From Vallitalea sp. (GTDB taxonomy: Bacteria; Bacillota; Clostridia; Lachnospirales; Vallitaleaceae): DNA of 64,000 nucleotides. Below the pieces are notes generated by a model, which was not told the DNA's origin, searched no databases, and saw only the letters and a program-made list of their open reading frames with translations. The position numbers and the translations under genes were made by a program. Shown piece after piece: positions 1 to 9,485 of this stretch. The stretch is taken from contig JAOARM010000050.1 of NCBI GenBank assembly GCA_025210515.1, forward strand, positions 1 through 64,000, given 5' to 3'. Within the stretch, counting starts at the first letter, position 1. Each line of letters opens with the position of its first letter.

Positions 1-121
1 CATAAATACAGATATTATATTTGTTAGATGATAATTAATATCATTTGATAGTAGATTAACACAAGATGTATCTAAAGTCAATAAATAAACTAGTATTAAG
101 TAAGTAGCTAAAAAAATTATT

Positions 122-149
122 TTGTCCATTTTCAATATTATGGTATAAT
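122..149 (+). promoter_or_regulatory. Sigma-A promoter of ktrBA
   Basis: TTGTCC at 122-127 and TATAAT at 144-149 are separated by 16 bases, and a TG one base before the -10 box makes it an extended -10. The next gene is ktrB at 205, leaving a leader of about 50 nt, too short for a c-di-AMP (ydaO) riboswitch. The 121 bases before the promoter show no gene. Confidence 0.6.
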
Positions 150-204
150 AGAGTAATTGTGAGAGCTGAATCATAAATTATTTACAAAAGTGGAGGATTA
201 TTTA

Positions 205-1590
205 ATGGGTAGTAAACAGAAAAAAAAATTTAAAATTGATTTAAAACCCACTCAGATTCTGGTGCTTGGGTTTTTATTACTAATATTTGTAGGAGCAATG
301 CTACTTAATTTACCTATAGCAGCAACAAATCATAAAAGTATTGGTTTTATAGATGCATTATTTACATCAACTTCAGCTGTATGTGTTACAGGGCTTGTAG
401 TTGTTAATACTCTTGAGTATTGGAGTATGTTTGGAAAAGTAGTTATTTTAATACTTATTCAAATAGGTGGTCTAGGTTTCATGACATTTGCAACAACTTT
501 CTTTATATTAATGGGAAGAAAAATTAGACTAAAAGAAAGACTTATCATTCAAGAAGCTTTGAATCAATATACATTATCTGGAATGGTTCGTCTAACTAAA
601 AATGTTCTTTTAGGCACATTGTTAATAGAAGGAATAGGAGCACTATTATTATCTATTAGATTTGTTCCAGAAGATGGACCATACGGAATATTCAAAGCAA
701 TATTTCATTCTGTTTCCGCCTTTTGTAATGCTGGATTTGATATTATAGGAGATAGTAGTTTAAGTCCATTTGTAGGAGATATTATTATTAATGTTACTAT
801 AATGCTTCTTATAATATTAGGTGGTTTAGGATTTACAGTATGGATTGATATACTTAGAGTTATGAAAGAGAAATTTAATAACAAATTAGGATTTAAAAGA
901 ACATTTAGAAAATTTACTTTGCATACAAAAATTGTAATAGTATTAACAACTTCATTAATTATAATTGGATTTATATTCTTTTTCATTATGGAAACAACTA
1001 ATCCTAATACTTTAGGACAATTATCTATGAAAAATAAAATATTAGGTTCTTTATTTCAGGCTATTACACCAAGAACAGCTGGTTTTAATACGATACCTTT
1101 AGCAGAGATGACTCATGGTTCAAAATTTATGACTATTATTTTGATGTTTATTGGAGGATCGCCAGCGGGTACAGCAGGAGGAATTAAAACTGTTACTATG
1201 GGTGTAATAATACTTACTGTAATATCAGGAGTTAGAGGAAAAGAAAAAACAGAAGCATTTAATAGAACTATTCCAGAAGTTATAATAAAAAGAGCATTAG
1301 CAGTTATTATGATTGGTATATCTGTTGTTATTTTAGTAACTATGATATTATCTGTAACAGAAGTAGGTAGTTTTATGGATATATTCTTTGAGGCGGTATC
1401 TGCATTTGCTACTGTTGGATTAACACTAGGGATAACAGGAAGTCTTACTACAATAGGAAAGATAGTCATATGTATAACAATGTTTATAGGAAGATTAGGA
1501 CCTGTTACAATGGCAGTAGCTATATCACTAAAAGGTACAAAATCAAAAGCTGCGATTACAAAACCAGAAGAAAAAGTTATGGTTGGATAA
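205..1590 (+). CDS. ktrB: Potassium uptake channel subunit KtrB/TrkH family
   Basis: Membrane pore subunit of a Ktr-type potassium (sodium-coupled) uptake system, 461 aa. The repeated membrane-P-loop-membrane plan of the TrkH/KtrB family is visible: TSTSAVCVTGL near residue 55, SAFCNAGFD near 170, ITPRTAGFN near 295 and SAFATVGLTLG near 405, each with the selectivity-filter glycine. The start is the ATG at 205, eight bases after GGAGG; an in-frame GTG at 190 lies before that ribosome site and is rejected. ktrA follows 72 bases downstream. A Ktr system is a known c-di-AMP target in Firmicutes, and a c-di-AMP synthase is encoded at 46990. Confidence 0.93.
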   Translation: MGSKQKKKFKIDLKPTQILVLGFLLLIFVGAMLLNLPIAATNHKSIGFIDALFTSTSAVCVTGLVVVNTLEYWSMFGKVVILILIQIGGLGFMTFATTFFILMGRKIRLKERLIIQEALNQYTLSGMVRLTKNVLLGTLLIEGIGALLLSIRFVPEDGPYGIFKAIFHSVSAFCNAGFDIIGDSSLSPFVGDIIINVTIMLLIILGGLGFTVWIDILRVMKEKFNNKLGFKRTFRKFTLHTKIVIVLTTSLIIIGFIFFFIMETTNPNTLGQLSMKNKILGSLFQAITPRTAGFNTIPLAEMTHGSKFMTIILMFIGGSPAGTAGGIKTVTMGVIILTVISGVRGKEKTEAFNRTIPEVIIKRALAVIMIGISVVILVTMILSVTEVGSFMDIFFEAVSAFATVGLTLGITGSLTTIGKIVICITMFIGRLGPVTMAVAISLKGTKSKAAITKPEEKVMVG

Positions 1591-1662
1591 TTTATATAAG
1601 ATATTATGACAAGGAAATATATAGATGGAGATATATTAGATATATGAAAGGATGGATTATAT

Positions 1663-2322
1663 ATGGGTAAGAAAAGAGATTTTGTAGTATTTGGTTTAGG
1701 TAAATTTGGTAGGAGCGTTGCAGAATCACTTAGTCTTAATGGATGCGACGTATTAGCAATAGATAAGAATGAAGAGATTATTCAAGATATAGCTTCTACA
1801 GTAACTCATGCAGTACAAGCAGATGTTACTGATCAAGATGCACTTACTGCATTAGGAGTTAGGAACTTTGATGCAGCTATTGTTGCTATATCTAATGATA
1901 TGCAATCAAGTATAATGGCTACTATATTAGTAAAAGAGCTAGGCGTTCCATATGTACTAGCAAAAGCTCAAAATGAAATTCATAAGAAAGTTCTTGAAAA
2001 AGTAGGAGCAGATAAAGTAGTATTCCCAGAAAGAGAAATTGGGGTAAGAATAGCTAATAATTTAATTTCTGAGAATTTTGTGGATTACATCGAACTATCA
2101 GAAGACTATAGTATCGTTGAAATTTCTATTCTTGATGAATGGGTTGGAAATAATCTCAGAGACTTAAATATGAGAGCAAAATATGGAATTAATGTCATGG
2201 CTATAAGAAAAGGAGTAAATATCACCATAACTCCAGGTCCAGATGTTATACTTGAAGAAGGGGATATTTTAGTTGTTATTGGTAGTAACAAAGACCTTAA
2301 AAAGATTAATATCGAAAAATAG
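1663..2322 (+). CDS. ktrA: Ktr potassium uptake regulatory subunit KtrA (RCK domains)
   Basis: Cytoplasmic gating ring subunit, 219 aa, the usual family length. The N-terminal RCK_N Rossmann domain starts with the nucleotide-binding GLGKFGRSVAESL (residues 11-23) and an acidic residue at the end of strand 2 (AIDKNEE). The C-terminal half (about 140-219) is an RCK_C (TrkA_C) domain, the site where c-di-AMP binds in studied KtrA proteins. An AAAGGATGG ribosome site precedes the ATG. It is the partner of the adjacent ktrB. Confidence 0.93.
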   Translation: MGKKRDFVVFGLGKFGRSVAESLSLNGCDVLAIDKNEEIIQDIASTVTHAVQADVTDQDALTALGVRNFDAAIVAISNDMQSSIMATILVKELGVPYVLAKAQNEIHKKVLEKVGADKVVFPEREIGVRIANNLISENFVDYIELSEDYSIVEISILDEWVGNNLRDLNMRAKYGINVMAIRKGVNITITPGPDVILEEGDILVVIGSNKDLKKINIEK

Positions 2323-2339
2323 ATAGGAATAGATATGTT

Positions 2340-3125
2340 ATGATTACTAGTACACAGAACTTAAAAATTAAGAAAATCAATCAATTATTATCTAAATCTA
2401 AAATTAGAAAAAAAGAAAGACTATTTATAGTTGAGGGTAAGAAGATAATTGATGAAATTAATTGTTCTAGAATATGGGAAATATATATTTCTAATACGTT
2501 TTTAGAAAAACATGAAAGTTATGTTAACAAATTATATAAAAGCAATATTCAAGTTGAAATAGTTAGTGATAATGTTATGAAACATATATCAAGCTCAGTT
2601 ACACCACAAGGTATAATTGGGTTGATTAAAATAGTTGATACACAAGTTAGTACTATAATTAATAATAATCCTTTTATAATAATGCTTGAAAATATTCAAG
2701 ACCCAGGTAATCTTGGAACTATTATTAGAACTGCTGATGCTGTAAAAGCAAGTGGCATAATTTTATCAAAAGGATCAGTAGATGTATTTAATCCAAAAGT
2801 TGTAAGAGCAACTATGGGGTCTATTTTCAGAGTACCCATTATTCAAGATAGAAATCTAATAGATGATATATCAAAGCTTAGAAAAAATAATGTGGAAATT
2901 CTAGCTTCTCATCTAAAAGGAAGTACTAATATATATAACTGTGATTTAACTAGAGGAATATGTGTATTAATAGGTAATGAAGGAAATGGACTAACAGAAC
3001 AAATAGCTAATTTAGCAGATAAAAATATAAAGATACCAATGATAGGAGAGTCTGAATCACTAAATGCAGGAGTGGCAACAAGCATTATTGCATACGAGTC
3101 ATTAAGACAAAGAAATTATAAGTAA
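2340..3125 (+). CDS. TrmH/SpoU family RNA 2'-O-methyltransferase
   Basis: SAM-dependent methyltransferase of the SPOUT class, 261 aa, probably acting on 23S rRNA or tRNA ribose. An N-terminal L30e-like substrate-binding region (about 5-100) is followed by the trefoil-knot catalytic domain with all three motifs: ENIQDPGNLGTIIRTAD (motif 1, near 117), IGNEGNGL (motif 2, near 216) and ESLNAGVATSII (motif 3, near 237). The ribosome site is weak, and the gene starts 17 bases after ktrA, so it may be co-transcribed with ktrBA. Closest in shape to RlmB/TsnR-like proteins; the exact substrate cannot be told. Confidence 0.88.
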   Translation: MITSTQNLKIKKINQLLSKSKIRKKERLFIVEGKKIIDEINCSRIWEIYISNTFLEKHESYVNKLYKSNIQVEIVSDNVMKHISSSVTPQGIIGLIKIVDTQVSTIINNNPFIIMLENIQDPGNLGTIIRTADAVKASGIILSKGSVDVFNPKVVRATMGSIFRVPIIQDRNLIDDISKLRKNNVEILASHLKGSTNIYNCDLTRGICVLIGNEGNGLTEQIANLADKNIKIPMIGESESLNAGVATSIIAYESLRQRNYK

Positions 3126-3197
3126 ATAAATATTATATATTAATAGCTTAATGACTAAGAAATAGAAAGGTTATAGTGATAGATAATATATAAGTAG

Positions 3198-3265
3198 TTC
3201 ATAGGGCTGGTTCAAGTGTATGTATATTAACGTATAATGTATGTATTTGCGAAAAGCCCTATGAA
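3198..3265. repeat. Inverted-repeat element, copy A
   Basis: An 11-bp perfect inverted repeat (3198-3208 with 3255-3265) encloses 46 bases. The right half (TATTAACGT ... GCGAAAAGCCC) resembles the right half of the large element at 24839-25031 (TATTGACGT ... GCGACAGCCCC), so I place it in the same family as a short derivative. It lies between the converging 2340 gene and the 3319 gene and could also act as a terminator. Confidence 0.5.
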
Positions 3266-3302
3266 TAAGTTAAACTAGATTTTATTATATAGAATTATAA
3301 TC

Positions 3303-3337
3303 ATTAGAGAAATACAAATTAGTTGTATTTCTCTAAT
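3303..3337. terminator. Hairpin at the end of the TPR gene
   Basis: A perfect 15-bp stem (3303-3317 with 3323-3337) with a five-base loop. It overlaps the last codons and stop of the minus-strand TPR gene. It serves convergent genes; neither side has a long T run, so termination is inferred from the stem and position. Confidence 0.55.
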
Positions 3338-4233
3338 TTATTATCTACTTCTTCTTGAGTAACTGTATTAAGTGCATTAATATTGCATGTAGCAGTAAGA
3401 TCAAAATACTTCTTAGCTTCTTCAAAGTTTTCTTGTTGCTCATAAACTAATCCCAGATAATAATTACTATCAGCCATATGAGGTTTTAAATCTAAAGCAG
3501 ACTTTAAATATTCTTCTGCTTTTTCATAATCTTTCATATAATAATATATCTGACCTAGATTATCTAGAGCAGGGGCATGATTTTCATCAAGTATTAGAGC
3601 TTTTTTACTGTTTAGTATTGCTTCATCATAATCTTTTTTTAATAAATATAAAAAACCTAATGTAGTATAATCTTGTGCATATACATAAGAATTAGTTGTT
3701 ACAATAATTTCATCAGTATCTTCTATGATAGTTTTGTCTGCATCTTCATCGTCTTCATCATAATTAGTATTTGCAAAATCAGTCATTATTTTTTCATATA
3801 TTTCAATTGCCTTATCAACATTATTTAATTTCCAATGACAAATAGCTATATTACATTTAACAATTTTATCAACGAGAAAATATGGTTGAAGGGTAAGACA
3901 TTTTTCGAATATTTCTAATGCTTTTTTTATATTATTTTCTTTTAACATTATTAGACCATATGATGATAAAACGTTAGCATTATTAGTTTTTAAGGTATAA
4001 GATATTTTGTAGAGTTTAGTAGCTTTTATATCGTTATTAAAAGTTGACTGAAAAATAATACCTACAATACCAATTGTAGTTCCAAGAAAAAGAATAATAG
4101 TTAACGCAAGAAATCCAGCATAAAAAAGTAGTAGTGTACTAATTGACATATCATTAATAACTATAACATATAAATAAGCTACTACTAAGTAAACAATTGT
4201 AACAAATTTCCATTTCTTTCCCAAAAATTTCAT
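3319..4233 (-). CDS. Membrane-anchored TPR-repeat protein
   Basis: A 304-aa protein of unknown specific function. Two hydrophobic helices (about 12-30 and 33-56) anchor it. The rest is built of tetratricopeptide repeats (about 85-150 and 185-295), recognisable by the spaced A-x-x-x-Y/G-x-A pattern such as APALDNLGQIYYYMKDYEKA and DSNYYLGLVYEQQENFEEA. A strongly acidic linker (about residues 153-170) splits the repeats. TPR arrays bind other proteins, so a scaffold at the membrane is the likely role. It is transcribed alone, divergently from the NfeD gene. Confidence 0.75.
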   Translation of the reverse strand: MKFLGKKWKFVTIVYLVVAYLYVIVINDMSISTLLLFYAGFLALTIILFLGTTIGIVGIIFQSTFNNDIKATKLYKISYTLKTNNANVLSSYGLIMLKENNIKKALEIFEKCLTLQPYFLVDKIVKCNIAICHWKLNNVDKAIEIYEKIMTDFANTNYDEDDEDADKTIIEDTDEIIVTTNSYVYAQDYTTLGFLYLLKKDYDEAILNSKKALILDENHAPALDNLGQIYYYMKDYEKAEEYLKSALDLKPHMADSNYYLGLVYEQQENFEEAKKYFDLTATCNINALNTVTQEEVDNKLEKYN

Positions 4234-4649
4234 TTTTTTCTTCCTTTCGCTATAGAAAACTTATCTAGTAGTATAATGGATAATACTATTTTCTCTATCA
4301 ATAATACTATAATAATACTTTTTTTTCAATTGAATATAAAACATAATGATAATCTAAAGTTATTTTAATTAAATATTAATGAACATGAGATAATTTATAG
4401 TAGTAACATAAAAGACTAAGTTATTTTATATAAAAATTAACATTCATAATCAATTACCGTGTAAGCATAGAATAATAAAGTTGCATTATATGTATTTTTT
4501 TTGTAAAATATAAGGTAGAGATAATTGTAATGTAATAAGCCACTAAACAATTATCTAATGTCATAACCATTATTTAATAGCAACTTGACAACATATAGGT
4601 ATATGATACAATATATCAAACTCTTTATATAAGAAGGAGGGAGAAGTAT
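4234..4649. other. Divergent intergenic region, TPR gene / nfeD
   Basis: This 416-base AT-rich stretch holds the nfeD promoter (4585-4612) and the start region of the TPR gene. Direct and inverted copies of AGTATTAT-like sequence lie just upstream of the TPR gene (4270-4320). I see no gene or riboswitch in the rest. Confidence 0.5.
4585..4612 (+). promoter_or_regulatory. Sigma-A promoter of the nfeD-SPFH pair
   Basis: TTGACA at 4585-4590, a 16-base spacer and TACAAT at 4607-4612 with an upstream TG. It lies 37 bases before the nfeD start. Confidence 0.7.
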
Positions 4650-5090
4650 ATGGAGTATATTAATGAACCATATATCATTTGGCTTGGAGTATTAATTATT
4701 TGTTTAGTAATTGAAGCTGCAACATTAGGATTAACTTCTATCTGGTTTGCCTTTGGTGCTTTAGTATCACTACTTTTTTCTTTATTAGGTGTAAGTATAT
4801 TTGTTCAAGTGTTAATCTTTTTAATTGTTTCAGTATGTTTGCTATATTTTACAAGACCTATTGCTGTAAAAGTACTAAAGATTGGTCATGTTAAAACTAA
4901 CTATGAATCAATAATAGGAAAGAAAGGTATTGTTACAGAAGATATAGATAACCTAGCTTCAAAAGGACAAGTGAAAGTTGAAGGTCAAGTTTGGAGTTGT
5001 CGTACTTTATCTGGTGAGCATATTACAAAAGGACAAAAAGTTATTGTTAATGAAGTAAAGGGTGTTAAATTAATAGTGGAAAAGGCTTAA
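4650..5090 (+). CDS. NfeD-like membrane protein
   Basis: Short-form NfeD protein, 146 aa. The first about 75 residues form two to three membrane helices. The C-terminal part (about 85-146; KKGIVTEDIDNLASKGQVKVEGQVWSC) is the NfeD OB-fold beta-barrel. Such proteins accompany SPFH/flotillin proteins and help organise membrane microdomains. The SPFH gene follows 53 bases downstream. AAGGAGG sits about ten bases before the ATG. Confidence 0.88.
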   Translation: MEYINEPYIIWLGVLIICLVIEAATLGLTSIWFAFGALVSLLFSLLGVSIFVQVLIFLIVSVCLLYFTRPIAVKVLKIGHVKTNYESIIGKKGIVTEDIDNLASKGQVKVEGQVWSCRTLSGEHITKGQKVIVNEVKGVKLIVEKA

Positions 5091-5143
5091 CAAAATAATT
5101 TTGTAGTAATTAATTATTAATTAAAAATGAGGAGGAATTATTA

Positions 5144-6082
5144 ATGGAATATGCAGGAATAGGAATTATTGTATTAATTATTTTACTAATAGTATCTAAT
5201 ATTAAAGTAGTACCACAAGCACAAGCATATGTAATTGAACGTCTAGGAGCTTTTCAAACTTCGTGGTCAGTTGGATTACATATTAAGATACCACTAATTG
5301 ATAAAGTTGCGAGAAGAGTATCTTTGAAAGAGCAAGTATTGGATTTTCCACCACAACCTGTTATTACTAAAGATAATGTTACAATGAGAATAGATACGGT
5401 TGTATATTATCAAATAACTGATCCAAAAGCTTATGCTTATGGAATTGTTAATCCTCTATCAGCTATTGAGAATTTAACAGCAACAACACTTAGAAATATT
5501 ATTGGTGACTTAGAGCTTGATGAAACATTAACATCAAGAGAAATTATTAATACTAAAATGAGAAGTATACTTGATGAAGCAACAGACCCATGGGGTATCA
5601 AAGTTAATAGAGTAGAACTTAAAAACATTATTCCACCAGCTGAAATTCAAGATGCTATGGAGCGTCAAATGAAAGCTGAAAGAGGAAGAAGAGAAGCAAT
5701 CCTAAAAGCTGAAGGAGAGAAAAAATCAGCCATATTAGTAGCAGAAGGTAAAAAAGAATCAGCTATACTTGAAGCAGAAGCTCAAAAAGCAGCAGCTATT
5801 CTAAGAGCTGAAGCAAGAAAAGAAGCAGCAATTAGAGAAGCAGAAGGTGAAGCGGAAGCAATCTTGAAAGTACAATCTGCAACAGCAGAAGGTATTAAGA
5901 AAATTAATGAATCAAATCCTTCTAAACAAGTTATTTCTATTAAGAGTTTAGAAGCTTTTGCTAAAGCGGCAGACGGAAAAGCTACTAAGATAATTATTCC
6001 ATCAGAAATTCAAGGATTAGCGGGTCTTGCAACTTCACTTATAGAAGTGGCAAAACCAGATAATAAAGTAATAAATAAGTAA
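5144..6082 (+). CDS. SPFH/band 7 (stomatin-like) membrane protein
   Basis: A 312-aa stomatin/QmcA-type protein. One N-terminal membrane helix (about 4-20) is followed by the band-7 domain (about 22-185, including AYVIERLGAFQTSW, LDFPPQPVITKDNV and the conserved DPWGIKVNRVELKNI). A long alanine/glutamate-rich coiled coil (about 180-250) contains repeated AE(G/A)xKxxAI units. The C-terminal tail contains the family IIIPSEI motif. These proteins oligomerise at the membrane and chaperone membrane complexes or proteases. The pairing with the NfeD gene just upstream is the standard arrangement. Confidence 0.92.
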   Translation: MEYAGIGIIVLIILLIVSNIKVVPQAQAYVIERLGAFQTSWSVGLHIKIPLIDKVARRVSLKEQVLDFPPQPVITKDNVTMRIDTVVYYQITDPKAYAYGIVNPLSAIENLTATTLRNIIGDLELDETLTSREIINTKMRSILDEATDPWGIKVNRVELKNIIPPAEIQDAMERQMKAERGRREAILKAEGEKKSAILVAEGKKESAILEAEAQKAAAILRAEARKEAAIREAEGEAEAILKVQSATAEGIKKINESNPSKQVISIKSLEAFAKAADGKATKIIIPSEIQGLAGLATSLIEVAKPDNKVINK

Positions 6083-6421
6083 GCATTAAACCAGATATTT
6101 AGAAATTATAAGCTAAGAAAAACATGAATAATAACACTAGTTAAATATATAGGTTAGCCTAATTATTGGCTAACCTATACTAAAGATTGAATATGTATAT
6201 AAAATTAGATTATCAAATATGACTAATTATCAATAACAATTATATTTGTAACTAATTATCATTATAAATTTACTTAATATTAATTAAACATTATAGATGC
6301 TTTTAAGTGTTACATATAGTTAAATATGAGATTTTCTTAATTTGTTATATAGAGAACGTATGTTAGAATGACTGTTCCATTTAATTAAGATTATCACATA
6401 CACAGTAAGTGAGGAGATAAA
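6083..6421. other. Intergenic region before the LtaS-type gene
   Basis: This 339-base AT-rich stretch begins with a terminator-like hairpin (6149-6178). A promoter for the downstream gene must lie in 6180-6400, but I cannot pick a convincing -35/-10 pair. No gene is visible. Confidence 0.5.
6149..6178 (+). terminator. Hairpin terminator after the SPFH gene
   Basis: An 11-bp perfect stem (6149-6159 with 6168-6178) and an eight-base loop, 66 bases after the stop. A T run is lacking, so the termination role is moderate confidence. Confidence 0.5.
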
Positions 6422-8254
6422 ATGAATTTAATAAAAAAAATATCTTATAAAGATATGATAATGATAGCGATTCTTATTGCTAAAATTGTATGTTTTTATT
6501 TATTAATCGGATTTTCAAGTTCAAGTATAATATTAGGAATTATTACATTTGTATTTTTTATAATAATATTTAGCATGTTTTTATTTAATAGTGGTAAGCA
6601 TAGTATCAAATGGTTTCTATTAATATATACATTGTTGACCTTGTTAATGGTTGTGGACACTGTATATTATAGTTATTTTAATCAATTACCATCAGTTAAT
6701 CAACTTGCTCAAATGAGTAGCTTAGTTGTAGTTGATGAAAGCGTTAAAAGTACAACTCCACCAATAAGTATTTTACTATTTCTTGATATACCTATCTATT
6801 ATTATTACTTCAAAAAGAAAAAGCAAAAATTAGATGGATATAGATTTGATCAATATAAAAATCTCAAAAGAGCATTCGTTTCATTATTGATTGGTATATT
6901 ATTAATAATGGCTTGGAATCCTATGAATGTAGATACAGTTAAGGCAGTTAATCACACTGAGTTTTTAACTTATCATATGCATGATATATATACTAAGTTT
7001 TTTGGATATAATGATAAGCAAGTTGAATCTGCTAAAGACGTAGATAAAATTATTAAAGAATTAAATGAAGAAAAATCTAAGGATAAAGAATTAAATGGAA
7101 TAGCAAAAGGCAGAAATCTAGTAGTAATACAAGTAGAATCTCTTCAAAACTTTCCCATTAATTCATTATACGAAGGACAAGAAATAACACCTAATCTTAA
7201 TAAATTAATAAAAGAAGATACTATATACTTTGAAAACTATTATCAAAATATAGGTAGAGGAAATACATCTGATGCAGAATTTTCAACTCAAAACTCTCTA
7301 TACCCTGTTATAGAAGGAGAGACTTATAGATTATATGAACAAAATACATTTTACGGTTTGCCATGGATTATGAGAGAGAACGATTATAAAACAGTTGCTT
7401 TTCATGGATATAAGGGACATTTTTGGAATAGAGAAAACGCATATCCAAATCAAGGATTTGAAGAATTTATTAGCTTAGAAGACCTTGAACTTGAAGAGAA
7501 AATAGGATTTGGTTTATCAGATACATCTATGTTTAGACAAGCAGCAGATTATCTTGACAAAATGGAAAAACCATTTTACAGCTTTTTAGTAACACTATCT
7601 TGTCATCATCCATATGCTATGCCTGATGAATATAATACTATTAAGCTTAATGATGAAGATAAAGGAACAGTATTTGGTAATTACTTACAAGGTGCACATT
7701 ATTCTGATTTAGCAATAGGTCAATTTATAGAAGCATTGAAGGAAAAAGGATTATATGATAATACTATAATTGCAATATATGGTGATCATCATGGATTAAA
7801 CTGCAAAGATGCAAGTAATTATGAATGTATGACTAGATACTTAGGTCATGAATATGACTATAATGAAATGCTTAATATACCTTTAATTATTAATATACCT
7901 GGAAAAGATGTTAATAGAACTGTTTCAACAGTAGGTGGACAAGTGGATTTCTTACCAACAATAAGTAACTTACTTGGAGTAGAAATCAATAATAAATATA
8001 TATTAGGACAAGATATAATCAATGCAAAAAAAGGTTATGTAGCATCTGTAACATATATGTTAAGAGGATCCTTTATAACTGATGGTGTAATATTTGAATT
8101 ATCACGAGAAGGATTATTTGAATCAAGTAAACCAAGAAATATTTTAACTAATGAAGAAATAGAAGATATAGATTTATTTGATTCTTATGAAAGAGCATTG
8201 AAACTGCTAGATACATCTAAATATATACTGGACAATAATTTAATAAAGAAATAA
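6422..8254 (+). CDS. LtaS-family phosphoglycerol transferase (sulfatase fold)
   Basis: Polytopic membrane enzyme, 610 aa, of the lipoteichoic acid synthase family, which polymerises glycerol phosphate from phosphatidylglycerol onto a glycolipid anchor outside the cell. The first about 170 residues make five membrane helices. The extracellular sulfatase domain (about 230-560) has the metal-binding VVIQVESLQNF, the catalytic threonine in GRGNTSDAEF (Thr282) and the metal-binding IYGDHHGLN near residue 457. Length and layout match LtaS/YfnI/YqgS proteins. Glycolipid-anchor-type glycosyltransferases follow directly, which supports a lipoteichoic acid or related polymer. Confidence 0.9.
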   Translation: MNLIKKISYKDMIMIAILIAKIVCFYLLIGFSSSSIILGIITFVFFIIIFSMFLFNSGKHSIKWFLLIYTLLTLLMVVDTVYYSYFNQLPSVNQLAQMSSLVVVDESVKSTTPPISILLFLDIPIYYYYFKKKKQKLDGYRFDQYKNLKRAFVSLLIGILLIMAWNPMNVDTVKAVNHTEFLTYHMHDIYTKFFGYNDKQVESAKDVDKIIKELNEEKSKDKELNGIAKGRNLVVIQVESLQNFPINSLYEGQEITPNLNKLIKEDTIYFENYYQNIGRGNTSDAEFSTQNSLYPVIEGETYRLYEQNTFYGLPWIMRENDYKTVAFHGYKGHFWNRENAYPNQGFEEFISLEDLELEEKIGFGLSDTSMFRQAADYLDKMEKPFYSFLVTLSCHHPYAMPDEYNTIKLNDEDKGTVFGNYLQGAHYSDLAIGQFIEALKEKGLYDNTIIAIYGDHHGLNCKDASNYECMTRYLGHEYDYNEMLNIPLIINIPGKDVNRTVSTVGGQVDFLPTISNLLGVEINNKYILGQDIINAKKGYVASVTYMLRGSFITDGVIFELSREGLFESSKPRNILTNEEIEDIDLFDSYERALKLLDTSKYILDNNLIKK

Positions 8255-8354
8255 CATTAGTTAGTAAATTAATTTTAAATAATATAATTAACATTATTTC
8301 GTTGATAGACTTAGTCTTAATTAACTTTAACTAGACTAATTTAGGGGGATAATT

Positions 8355-9485
8355 ATGAAAAATAAAGTAGTAATAGTATCAGCATCTACAGGTCAGGGTC
8401 ATAACCAAGTTGCAGACGCACTTAAAATAGAATTTGAAGAAAAAGGATATGAAGCTGCAATTTATGAGCCACTGAAAGAGGTAAGTAAGTCATTAGATAT
8501 ATTAGTATCAGATGGCTACAAAATGTTAGCTACAATGATGCCAAAAATGTATGGAACAATATATAAAATTAGTAATAACGAGACGATGAATAAACCAGTA
8601 GCAAAATTATTAATAAATGCATTACAGGAAAAAATAGAAGAAATTGTTACTATTGAACAGGCAAGCTTAATAATAAGTACACACCCATTGATAGTTGATG
8701 TAGTTTCTTCACTAAAAAGAGATAATATCATTAATATACCATTTGTCTCAATAGTTACTGATTTCTTACCACATCAAAGCTATATTAATGATTATGTAGA
8801 TGCATATGTTGTTGGAAGTACATTTACCAAAAACGGTATTGTGGCAAGAGGTGTAAGTCATGATAAAGTACATGTATATGGAATACCAATTAAGAGAATA
8901 TTCCGTGAAGATATAGTAACTGATAAGAGAGAAGATATATTTACTATTTTATTAATGGGCGGTAGTATGGGTGTTAATTCAATAAAGAAAGCTCTAAAAA
9001 ACTTAGTTAATATAGAAGATAAGTTGAAAATCATAGTAGTTTGTGGTAATAATGAAACACTAAAAAATTCTATTGAAGAAAAATATAGTGGTTATATTCC
9101 TAATAAAGACATAGAGATTCTTGGGTTTACTAATAAAATACCAGAGCTTATGGAATTATCTGATGTAATAATAACAAAGCCTGGAGGTCTTACAGTAACA
9201 GAATCTCTCGCAAAAAACATTCCTATGATTATTCCTTACTTTATTCCTGGACAAGAAGAAGAAAACGCAGAAGTCCTAGTTAGTGCAGGAGCAGCTATCA
9301 AAGTAGATAGCATTAAGGAGTTAGATGAAGCAGTAGAAGTTCTTATGAAAGACTCAAGTAAAATGGCGTGGCTAAAACAAAATATGAAAGACCTTTCAAA
9401 AGATCACTCTATAGATAGTACAATTAATTTATGTATTGATTTTATTGATAATTATAATCATATGATGGAGATTAAAGATGCATAG
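8355..9485 (+). CDS. UgtP/MGDG synthase-like glycosyltransferase (first of pair)
   Basis: GT-B fold glycosyltransferase, 376 aa, related to plant MGDG synthase and bacterial diacylglycerol glucosyltransferase UgtP/YpfP. The N-terminal acceptor domain starts with SASTGQGHNQVADAL (an MGDG_synth signature). The C-terminal donor domain carries LLMGGSMG (about 200) and the nucleotide-sugar site ITKPGGLTVTESLAKNIPMI (about 275-294) with PGQEEEN just after. Likely makes a glycosyl-diacylglycerol, the anchor for lipoteichoic acid. Its last eight bases overlap the next gene (ATGCATAG), indicating translational coupling. Confidence 0.87.
   Translation: MKNKVVIVSASTGQGHNQVADALKIEFEEKGYEAAIYEPLKEVSKSLDILVSDGYKMLATMMPKMYGTIYKISNNETMNKPVAKLLINALQEKIEEIVTIEQASLIISTHPLIVDVVSSLKRDNIINIPFVSIVTDFLPHQSYINDYVDAYVVGSTFTKNGIVARGVSHDKVHVYGIPIKRIFREDIVTDKREDIFTILLMGGSMGVNSIKKALKNLVNIEDKLKIIVVCGNNETLKNSIEEKYSGYIPNKDIEILGFTNKIPELMELSDVIITKPGGLTVTESLAKNIPMIIPYFIPGQEEENAEVLVSAGAAIKVDSIKELDEAVEVLMKDSSKMAWLKQNMKDLSKDHSIDSTINLCIDFIDNYNHMMEIKDA

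Noticed and set aside
150..204. c-di-AMP riboswitch before ktrB
   Set aside because: Only about 50 bases separate the promoter from the gene.
1470..1670. 66-aa reading frame between ktrB and ktrA
   Set aside because: It overlaps ktrB in another frame with no ribosome site and no recognisable protein.
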